Made by a program: the position numbers and the translations under genes
Notes under the pieces: model-generated
The model's database searches: none
Seen by the model: the letters and a program-made list of their open reading frames with translations, nothing else
What the model was told of the DNA's origin: nothing
Part shown: in pieces, positions 41,810 to 48,553 of the stretch
How the letters are laid out: every line of letters begins with the position of its first letter
How positions within the stretch are numbered: the first letter of the stretch is position 1
DNA from: a bacterium
GTDB lineage: Bacteria; Bacillota; Clostridia; Lachnospirales; Lachnospiraceae
Assembly: GCA_023664305.1 (NCBI GenBank)
Contig: JAMPFT010000001.1
Coordinates: 334,956-383,508, forward strand
Direction of reading: 5' to 3'
DNA: 48,553 nt

Positions 41810-42961
41810 TCAGACGGCGTCCACAGCCTTTCCGTCGATAAATACCTGCTTCACCTTCGTCGATACCTCAAACGGACATCCGTCCGTGATCACGATATCC
41901 GCATCCTTCCCCACTTTCAGGGAACCGACCCTGTCTTCAACGCCCGCGTGTCTGGCCGCGTTTACGGTGATCGCCTGCAGCGCCGCGAAGGGATCCATTC
42001 CCGCCTGCACCGCCAGTCCGGCGCAGAGCGGCAGATATTCCTGCGGGATGACGGGAGAATCCGTGATGATGGAAACCTTACAGCCCGCGGCTGCCAGCAC
42101 ACCCGGCGTAATCCAGCTCTTGTTGCGCAGCTCGAATTTGGAAGCGCTGGTCAATGTCGGCCCTACCGCCAGGGGAACCTTCTCCGCCGCCAGCTCCTCC
42201 ACAATCAGATGCCCCTCCGTCACATGCTCCAAAGTGATCCGCAGGTCAAACTCCCTGGCAATCCGCAGCGCGGTAAAAATATCCTCCGTCGCATGCGCGT
42301 GGGCCTTCAGCGGAATCTGCCTTTTCAGCACCGGAATCAGCGCCTCCAGCTTCATGTCAAAGGCCGGTCTTTTCGAGATATCCTCACCCGCTGCTTCTTT
42401 TTTCTCCAGATATTCTCTGGCCTTAAAAAGCGTCTCCCGCAGAAGAGCCGCCGTCGTCATTCTGCTGGAATCCTTCTTATCCCGGTACACTCTCTTGGGG
42501 TTCTCTCCGAAAGCGCACTTCATGGCCACGCCGTCGCGCACCACCATATCGTCCACCCGCTTTCCCACCGTCTTGATCACGGTAAAGGTTCCCCCCAGCA
42601 CGTTGGCGCTCCCCGGCCCCACGCAGACACAGGTGACGCCTGCGGCCGCCGCCTTCGGCAGCGCGGGATCAAACGGCTTCACACCATCGATTCCCCGCAT
42701 CTGCGGACTGATGATATCGTTCATTTCGTTATAGTCCATTCCCTCGTAACCGATCCCGTAGCCGTCAAGCCCGATATGCCCGTGAGCCTCCACAAAGCCC
42801 GGGTAAACCTGCAGCCCCTCCGCGTCCACGATCTGCGCGCCTTCTGCCGCCTCCGGAGCCTTTCCGATCGCGGTAATCTTTCCGTCCTCCACCAGAATGT
42901 CCGCCTGAAACGCCTCCCTGTGGACCCCGTCATGAATCATACCGTTTTTAATACATAGCAT
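41810..42961 (-). CDS. Amidohydrolase (metal-dependent hydrolase)
   Basis: The 383-residue protein has the amidohydrolase fold: an N-terminal beta-sandwich part (DILVEDGKITAIG), HxH in EAHGHIG, further ligands in KAHAHATED and LEHVTEGH, and Asp in TDSPV, then a C-terminal VGSLKVGKDADIVI strand. These belong to the imidazolonepropionase-like group, but the substrate cannot be told by eye. GGGAGAGG precedes the ATG at 42961; an earlier in-frame start adds an Arg/Lys-rich stretch. The spacing to the membrane-fused methyltransferase-like gene is 59 bases. Confidence 0.88.
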   Translation of the reverse strand: MLCIKNGMIHDGVHREAFQADILVEDGKITAIGKAPEAAEGAQIVDAEGLQVYPGFVEAHGHIGLDGYGIGYEGMDYNEMNDIISPQMRGIDGVKPFDPALPKAAAAGVTCVCVGPGSANVLGGTFTVIKTVGKRVDDMVVRDGVAMKCAFGENPKRVYRDKKDSSRMTTAALLRETLFKAREYLEKKEAAGEDISKRPAFDMKLEALIPVLKRQIPLKAHAHATEDIFTALRIAREFDLRITLEHVTEGHLIVEELAAEKVPLAVGPTLTSASKFELRNKSWITPGVLAAAGCKVSIITDSPVIPQEYLPLCAGLAVQAGMDPFAALQAITVNAARHAGVEDRVGSLKVGKDADIVITDGCPFEVSTKVKQVFIDGKAVDAV

Positions 42962-43020
42962 AGCCAGCCTCTCCCTTCTGTTTTTCCTCTTTTTCCGTCC
43001 CCGCATCCGCGGCTTCAACA

Positions 43021-44622
43021 CTACAGAGCGTCCAAAACCCCTCTGATTCCCTGCTCCTCATAAATCCTTTTATAGTACGCAACCTCATCCCGGATCAGCT
43101 CGTCGATCACCTGCATCCCGAGAAGCTCCACCGGAGCCTTGTCATCCGTCATAATGTAGTTACCCTTTTCGTAGGGAACCAGACTGTCGCCGACACGGCT
43201 CATCAGCTCCGCCAGCTTTTCATCCTCAATTCTTACGCTGCGTTTCTTCAGATTGTCGGTCATCCGGGGATTGTCCGAGGCAAAAAGCTCTCTGTTGGTA
43301 GTCCCTCTCACATCGACCGTGCAGACCTCTTCAAACACGCTTCCGATAGTGTCCGCCAGATACTGGTTAATACTGCCCTCCCGGCTTCCCCTCATGTTCA
43401 TGTTGACCACCATCACGCCGTTTTCGTTCAGATGCTCCTTCACCAGCGTGAAAAACTCTACGGAGGACATCTGAAAGGGAATCGTGATATCCTGATAGGC
43501 GTCCACCATAATCACATCGTAACGCCCGTCTATGGCGTTCAGATACGCCCTTCCGTCATAGGTAGTCACCGCCACATCCCCGGGCAGTTCAAAATACTGT
43601 CTGGCGAGCTCCGTGATCTTCTCATCGATCTCGACTCCTTCAATCGCCATGTCCCCGTAATAGTTCCGGCACTGGTGCGCATAGGTTCCCGTCCCCATCC
43701 CCAGGATCAGCACACTGCAGCCTGCGGGATCCTCCCTGTCTGTCATCAGCGGCGCAGCCATGGCGTAATCGTAATACATGCCCGTAAGTCCGTCTTCCTT
43801 CATCAGCACGGACTGCACGCCAAAGAGGACATTTGTGGAAAGGATCACGCTTCTGCCGTTTTCACTCACCTGCAGGTAATTGTAGACGGACTCTCCCTCA
43901 TAAGTCAGATCAGGCTCCCAAAAGGCAAAGCTGCCGGATCTACCGAACACACAGCACAGGGCAAAAAGTACCGCCGCCGCCGAAACCTTCGCCGCATTCC
44001 TGCCCGCGCTGATAAAATAGACCAGAGAAAGAACAAACAGAATGCCGGCAAAAATCAAAAAGGTGACGGAGGTTCCCACCGCCGGTATGGAAATAAAGGT
44101 CGGCACGAAGGTTCCGATAATGCTGCCGACCGTGTTAAATGCCCCCAGCGTCCCCACAACCCTGCCGCTGTCCTCCAGGCTGTCTACGGAATATTTTGCC
44201 AGGGAAGGCGTCACCGTTCCCAGCAAAAACAGCGGAAATACAAAAATCACCATACATGCCGCAAACGCTGCCCAAATCAGGAAATTTGTGCTGACGGTAA
44301 AAATTAACAGCGCCGAGATCCCCAGAATAATATATTTCCCGACCGCCGGGATTGCCGCGATCCACACAGACGCAATCAGAACCCTGCGGTAAAGTCTGTC
44401 CGGATCCGGGTTCTTATCCGCGCTCCGGCCGCCGTAGATATTGCCCAGGGCCATGGCAATCATAATCGTCCCGATAATGATCGTCCAGACGATCTGGGAG
44501 GAGCTGAAATAAGGCGCCAGAAGCCTGCTTGCCGCCAGCTCCACCGCCATCACAGACATACCGGCAAAAAATTCCGTCAGGTATAGAAATATCTTGTTCT
44601 TTAATATGGGGGCTCTCTTCAT
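43021..44622 (-). CDS. Membrane-fused spermidine-synthase-like protein
   Basis: The 533-residue protein has an N-terminal membrane half of six to eight hydrophobic segments (about 10-235), beginning with the MFS-like pattern FFAGMSVMAVELAASRLLAP. It is followed by a SAM-methyltransferase-like, spermidine-synthase-fold domain (about 240-480) with the SAM motif VLILGMGTGTY and the EGVEIDEKI acidic loop. Fusions of this kind are common in bacteria and their substrate is generally unknown; aminopropyl transfer has not been shown. GAGG precedes the ATG. Confidence 0.87.
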   Translation of the reverse strand: MKRAPILKNKIFLYLTEFFAGMSVMAVELAASRLLAPYFSSSQIVWTIIIGTIMIAMALGNIYGGRSADKNPDPDRLYRRVLIASVWIAAIPAVGKYIILGISALLIFTVSTNFLIWAAFAACMVIFVFPLFLLGTVTPSLAKYSVDSLEDSGRVVGTLGAFNTVGSIIGTFVPTFISIPAVGTSVTFLIFAGILFVLSLVYFISAGRNAAKVSAAAVLFALCCVFGRSGSFAFWEPDLTYEGESVYNYLQVSENGRSVILSTNVLFGVQSVLMKEDGLTGMYYDYAMAAPLMTDREDPAGCSVLILGMGTGTYAHQCRNYYGDMAIEGVEIDEKITELARQYFELPGDVAVTTYDGRAYLNAIDGRYDVIMVDAYQDITIPFQMSSVEFFTLVKEHLNENGVMVVNMNMRGSREGSINQYLADTIGSVFEEVCTVDVRGTTNRELFASDNPRMTDNLKKRSVRIEDEKLAELMSRVGDSLVPYEKGNYIMTDDKAPVELLGMQVIDELIRDEVAYYKRIYEEQGIRGVLDAL

Positions 44623-44715
44623 CGCGTCCTCGCTTTTCCTTATCTCCGGAACCTATTATTTCACATGTGTACTTCTTTTTCAACCCGTCCTTCACGGACG
44701 GCTTTCCCCGGCCCG

Positions 44716-44746
44716 AAAAAGCCGCCCGTTCTGTCGCGGGCGGCTT
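44716..44746 (-). terminator. Terminator of the GGDEF gene
   Basis: A 10-bp GC-rich stem (AAGCCGCCCG with CGGGCGGCTT, 44719-44746) around an 8-base loop is followed on the minus strand by five T residues. It lies about 60 bases past the stop of the GGDEF gene. A second small hairpin (CCGTCC/GGACGG, 44685-44701) lacks a T run. Confidence 0.85.
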
Positions 44747-44805
44747 CCGGCGTAATGTTATTATTGGATATCGTCAGCGCCCGTTCTTAAGCTTTGACGG
44801 GAAAA

Positions 44806-46215
44806 TCAAATGTCTGCTTCGCAGCCGTTTGATTTTCCTTTGCGCTCATTATCCTGGCCCTGCTCATAAAAAGCGCAGCCGCATTTTCCGTCCGCCTTTA
44901 CCTGATAAAGAGCGGAGTCCGCCTTTTTGTAAAGCGTATCCTCGAAGCCGCACTCGGAGAACGCGACGCCCACGCTGAGAGACACCCGGGGCAGACCGTC
45001 CTCCGGATTCATCAGCGCATCGTTCATGCACTTTACCTTATCCCTGAGCGCCTCCGTCATCTCCCGGGTGGCGTCCGGTATAATAACCGCAAATTCGTCG
45101 CCGCCGATTCTGGCCGGATAGTCCGTGGAACGGAAGCTTTCCTCCAACAGCTTCGCGACCTTTTTCAGGGTTCTGTCCCCCGTCTCATGTCCGTATCCGT
45201 CGTTCACCTGCTTAAAGTTATCCACGTCGATAATCATCAGGGCGATGGGGCTCTGCTTGCTCCGCAGAAAATGCCTTAAATTCTCAAACGCCCCCCGATT
45301 CATGATTCCCGTCAGCGGGTCGTGCTCCGCCCTGTAGTTGAGCATGGCCTTGTTCGTGGCGTTCAGTTCATAGATATTGTTGTAGGTCAGCGCAAGGTAC
45401 TTAAATTCGTAAGAGCCGGATACATGCAGCTTTTCCTGGCCCTCTATATTTTCAATATAAATCTTCAGCGGCCTTATCACCAGCAGGATAATCAGGATAA
45501 ACGTGAGAAGATTCTCTATGAACAGCACGCTGATTAATAGCCTCTGCTCCGTCATGGCCCGCTTCAGATTCTCGACGCTGCTCCTCTGCTCCTGCAGCGT
45601 ATCCGCCACGATGCTGTCAATAAAATAAGAAATATTATCCGTGATGGATTCCTTCTCCTGCCGGTATCCGTCTCCAAAGACCATGTCCCGCGCTTTTTCG
45701 ATCATGTCGCTTCCGGAAAGCGCTTTGTCCTCCTCCGTAAGCTCCATATTCCTCACGTCCTCCTGCAGACCGTCCGGATCCTCCCCCTGCGCCAGGGCAA
45801 TCAGCTTCATGGCATAAATTTCCCGCTTCATCAGCTCATTGGAATTTGTCAGCGCAGTCTGCAGATAATCGTAGGCTTCGCTGCTGACGTCAAAGGCCTT
45901 CAGGTGCTCCAAGGCCGTATCCCGCCGCCTGACCGTATAGGCTTCCTCGAAATACGCGTCCACACAGCCCGTATCAAAGGTCACCGTATATAAACGCACC
46001 TGCTCCGTCAGATAATCCGAACCCTCCTGTACAAGAACCGCATCCGCTTCACAGTTCATATAATCCTCCATGGCGGAGGTCATGACATTGTATCTCCCGG
46101 AAGCCCGAATCGTAACAAGAATCAGAAATATGTATAAGACACACGAAAGCAGCATCATGCCGATATTTACATTCCGTATCTTGATTCCTTTAACCGGCTT
46201 CTTCTCTTCCTTCAT
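44806..46215 (-). CDS. Membrane sensor diguanylate cyclase
   Basis: Diguanylate cyclases make the second messenger c-di-GMP from two GTP. The 469-residue protein has an N-terminal membrane segment (about 19-37), a 185-residue extracytoplasmic sensor region, a second membrane segment (about 226-248) and a C-terminal GGDEF domain with active site GGDEF (371-375). An RxxD motif (RSTD, 362-365) sits five residues before the active site, in the correct place for the inhibitory I-site. The signal is unknown. The ATG at 46215 has GGGG nine bases upstream. A TATAAT (46292-46287) lies upstream, without a clear -35. Confidence 0.92.
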   Translation of the reverse strand: MKEEKKPVKGIKIRNVNIGMMLLSCVLYIFLILVTIRASGRYNVMTSAMEDYMNCEADAVLVQEGSDYLTEQVRLYTVTFDTGCVDAYFEEAYTVRRRDTALEHLKAFDVSSEAYDYLQTALTNSNELMKREIYAMKLIALAQGEDPDGLQEDVRNMELTEEDKALSGSDMIEKARDMVFGDGYRQEKESITDNISYFIDSIVADTLQEQRSSVENLKRAMTEQRLLISVLFIENLLTFILIILLVIRPLKIYIENIEGQEKLHVSGSYEFKYLALTYNNIYELNATNKAMLNYRAEHDPLTGIMNRGAFENLRHFLRSKQSPIALMIIDVDNFKQVNDGYGHETGDRTLKKVAKLLEESFRSTDYPARIGGDEFAVIIPDATREMTEALRDKVKCMNDALMNPEDGLPRVSLSVGVAFSECGFEDTLYKKADSALYQVKADGKCGCAFYEQGQDNERKGKSNGCEADI

Positions 46216-46380
46216 AATGATTTTCCCCACTCTCTTTTCTGCCAGGCCTTATGGAAAACAATTCAAAACAGATTCCATCAAAAAATATTATACCTGATTT
46301 TTTGAAACATGCATAGTGTTTTTTATCATCAATTGCGGAAATTCGTTCCGGAGATTTGCTTTTCCCCTCAATTTCCTCTT

Positions 46381-46407
46381 TTGCAAACGTTTCTTTTATG
46401 CTATACT
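46381..46407 (+). promoter_or_regulatory. Candidate promoter of the SUV3-like helicase gene
   Basis: TATACT at 46402-46407 is preceded by TG at 46399-46400, an extended -10. TTGCAA at 46381-46386 is 15 bases upstream, slightly close. A small hairpin with stem CGGCC/GGCCG lies in the leader before the ribosome site. Confidence 0.5.
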
Positions 46408-46475
46408 GGTACGGATATCCGACATCAGACAATTACTTTGTAAGGACGGCCCTTCAGGCCGGCGGGAATCGACAA

Positions 46476-48553
46476 ATGGTACAGAAAGAAAAACTTTCAC
46501 AGTTCTATTTTTCCCAATATAAGGACTGTGCCCTGAAGCTGAAAAAGAAAAACAACGACGGGAAGAAAACATACAGGGAGAGAATCGACAGACTGTTGGC
46601 CGAAATGCAGCAGACCCCGGACGGCCGGGTAAGCCAGGCGCATCTGGAGGAATACCACAGACAGATCCGGAATCTGGCCTATTTCGCGTTCCGGGAGAAC
46701 AATCAGATTGCTATCATGAAGATCCGCGACCTCATGACAGACGAGCTGGTGCGGCTGGATATAACCGGCTTAAAGCAGGACGAGCAGGAGCTTATCACCG
46801 CGAAGTTTCTGGATTATCTGCGGACGGAACAGCCCTTTGCCATCTGCCAGAGAAGCCTGCGCTCGGTTCTGAACCGCTACATGAATGTGGAGCTGCGCAA
46901 TCAGATCATCGGCATGGTTCCCACCAGACCGGAGACAGAGTTTCCGCAGGCATTGGAAATGACAAGAAAATTTATCCTGCACATCGGCCCCACCAACTGC
47001 GGCAAAACCTACCAGGCGCTGGAACGGCTCAGGCAGGCTGAAAACGGAGTCTATCTGGGACCTTTAAGGCTGCTGGCGCTGGAGGTCTACGAGAAGATGA
47101 AGGACGCCGGGATCCCCTGCACCATGCTCACCGGCGAGGAGCGCATCTACGAGGAAAACAGCCGGATTATCTCCTCCACCGTGGAAATGCTGGATCTGGA
47201 CCAGAAATACGATGTGGCCGTGATAGACGAGGCGCAGATGATCGCGGATCCCGACAGGGGGCATTCCTGGACCAGGGCCATTCTCGGCGTACAGGCGGAT
47301 GAAATCCACGTCTGCCTGAGCGCTTCCGCAGAGGAGGTTGTCACCCACCTGATTTCCCTCTGCAACGATACCTTCGAGATTCACCGATATGAACGGAAGA
47401 CCCCTCTAATCTGTGAAGACGAGGCCTTCTCTTTCCCTGACGACGTGCAGGAGGGAGACGCCCTGATCGTGTTTACCAAAAGGATGGTGCTGGATATCGC
47501 GGGCCGCCTGGAACGGAACGGCCATCAGGTCAGCGTCATCTACGGAAGCCTCCCGCCCGAAATCCGCCGCAGGCAGATTCGCATCTTTGCAGAAGGGAAA
47601 ACCCATATTGTGGTATCCACGGACGCGATCGGCATGGGGTTGAATCTTCCGGTGCGACGCATCGTTTTCGTGCAAACCAGTAAATTCGACGGAAAACACA
47701 ACCGCCCCCTAAACACCTCGGAGGTACGCCAGATCGCGGGCCGGGCCGGACGCTTCGGTCTCTACGATACGGGCTATGTCAACGCCGTCGGGGAGGAAGG
47801 CATTGCCTTTATCCGGGAACGCTTCGGGGAGGACGAGCCAAAGGTTGACCATGTAAGCCTCGGATTTCCTCAGGTACTTCTGGATATGGACGATCCTCTG
47901 GACGCGGTGATTACCATCTGGAAATCCGTCGAGATCGAACCGCCTTTTGAAAAAATCAGCATTGAGGACATCCTGTTTCTGTACGAGAAAGCGTACCGGG
48001 ACAGAAAAGAAATCGACGGCTTTGAGGACAAGCATACCCTTTACCGTATGCTGACCTGTTCCATCGACACCAGAAATCGGGACGTGGTGAGTCTCTGGCT
48101 CTACTACTGCAAGACCTATACGGCGGATGTGTCGCTGCATTTCCCCGCGTTAATCATGTGCTCCGACACCGGCCTGATGCGCTATGAGACCTTTTACAAG
48201 CTGCTGGATCTGTATTATCAGTTCTCCGTGCGGCTGGGCAAGGAAGTAGACAGTAAGCGGCTGGAGCAGGAGCGCGCAAAAACGGAAGACACCATCATGC
48301 GGTATCTGTCGAGGGATAAGAAAATGTATATCCGCAAGTGCCAATGCTGCGGCATGCCGCTGGAGCTTGAGGCCCCCTTCGGAGTCTGTGACAACTGCTA
48401 TGCAAAACAGCGGCAGGACAGAAAAGCGGCGTTTCACGCCGGAAAGACTTCCGGCAAGGCGTCCGACCGGAAGGCAGACCGCGCGCCCGAAAAGACCGGA
48501 CGGCACAGACGCCGCAGGCGGCGCAAGCCTGCGGCCGCCGCCCAGGCGTCACC
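46476..48553 (+). CDS. SUV3-like RNA helicase with zinc-ribbon C-terminus (3' end outside window)
   Basis: This superfamily 2 helicase resembles the mitochondrial degradosome helicase SUV3 and its bacterial relatives. At least 692 codons are visible and the frame is open at the window edge. A helical N-terminal region (about 1-165) precedes Walker A GPTNCGKT (171-178), the SUV3-type PLRLLALEV and TGEER, DEAQ (251-254) in VIDEAQMIADPDRGHSWTRA, and the helicase C part with QIAGRAGRFG. A zinc-ribbon-like cysteine cluster (CxCC ... CDNC) at about 620-642 and an Arg/Lys-rich tail follow. GGCGGGA precedes the ATG. A role in RNA turnover is likely from the family but untested. Confidence 0.88.
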   Translation, partial: MVQKEKLSQFYFSQYKDCALKLKKKNNDGKKTYRERIDRLLAEMQQTPDGRVSQAHLEEYHRQIRNLAYFAFRENNQIAIMKIRDLMTDELVRLDITGLKQDEQELITAKFLDYLRTEQPFAICQRSLRSVLNRYMNVELRNQIIGMVPTRPETEFPQALEMTRKFILHIGPTNCGKTYQALERLRQAENGVYLGPLRLLALEVYEKMKDAGIPCTMLTGEERIYEENSRIISSTVEMLDLDQKYDVAVIDEAQMIADPDRGHSWTRAILGVQADEIHVCLSASAEEVVTHLISLCNDTFEIHRYERKTPLICEDEAFSFPDDVQEGDALIVFTKRMVLDIAGRLERNGHQVSVIYGSLPPEIRRRQIRIFAEGKTHIVVSTDAIGMGLNLPVRRIVFVQTSKFDGKHNRPLNTSEVRQIAGRAGRFGLYDTGYVNAVGEEGIAFIRERFGEDEPKVDHVSLGFPQVLLDMDDPLDAVITIWKSVEIEPPFEKISIEDILFLYEKAYRDRKEIDGFEDKHTLYRMLTCSIDTRNRDVVSLWLYYCKTYTADVSLHFPALIMCSDTGLMRYETFYKLLDLYYQFSVRLGKEVDSKRLEQERAKTEDTIMRYLSRDKKMYIRKCQCCGMPLELEAPFGVCDNCYAKQRQDRKAAFHAGKTSGKASDRKADRAPEKTGRHRRRRRRKPAAAAQAS

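Noticed and set aside
44685-44701. Hairpin CCGTCC/GGACGG as a second terminator near the GGDEF gene
   Set aside because: No T run on either strand; the stronger hairpin at 44716-44746 suffices.
46382-46395. A cre-like or LacI-type operator (TGCAAACGTTTCTT) over the helicase promoter
   Set aside because: Several consensus positions are wrong and there is no catabolic context.

Overview
This window reads as the chromosome of a spore-forming, fairly GC-rich Firmicute, most likely a Lachnospiraceae (Clostridium cluster XIVa) member. The grounds are a complete spoIIIA operon, spoIVB, an asp23-nusB-xseAB-ispA-dxs-tlyA-nadK-argR-recN housekeeping operon in clostridial order, GGAGG-type ribosome binding sites and the overall protein character. 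The family-level assignment is inference; no 16S gene is present.

Layout. 1-3.3 kb: the start of an unidentified gene, tRNA-Met and tRNA-Val behind a near-consensus promoter, argS and queH, all on the minus strand. 3.3-5.2 kb: typA (plus) with promoter and terminator. 5.2-12.9 kb: a four-gene minus-strand operon with its own promoter, encoding in order a MoxR-type AAA+ ATPase, a protein with a duplicated zincin-like metallopeptidase domain plus a VWA domain, an NACHT NTPase with an N-terminal RNxxxH (HEPN-like) motif, and a 1011-residue protein built from three degenerate repeats of about 242 residues. It resembles the MoxR-vWA-centred biological conflict systems and is the best candidate here for an undescribed system. 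13.1-19.5 kb: a lower-GC accessory island of damaged genes: a frameshifted AAA/DUF4143 ATPase, an orphan XRE regulator, an anchorless sortase B, a possible integrase fragment, tandem palindromic repeats, an AlbA_2/Schlafen-type ATP-binding gene with an in-frame amber codon, a frameshifted XRE gene fused tail to tail with a truncated TOPRIM-like DUF4276 gene, and an intact OLD/AAA_21-type ATPase.

19.8-34.7 kb: spoIVB (with a sigma-G-like promoter), then upstream on the minus strand the recN...asp23 operon (arginine regulation, NAD kinase, isoprenoid precursors, exonuclease VII, antitermination), a transglutaminase-like lipoprotein, prfC and deoB. spo0A, which usually follows spoIVB, is not in the window. 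34.8-40.2 kb: spoIIIAA-AH, encoding the mother-cell side of the SpoIIIA-SpoIIQ channel, behind a sigma-E-like promoter; SpoIIIAF carries a 60-bp tandem duplication. 40.2-46.2 kb: a second transglutaminase-like protein, an amidohydrolase, a membrane-fused spermidine-synthase-like protein and a membrane GGDEF protein. 46.5 kb to the end: a plus-strand SUV3-like RNA helicase that runs off the window.

All gene calls were made by reading translations and motifs, without database searches. Start codons were moved from the longest possible frame where a Shine-Dalgarno sequence decided the matter.
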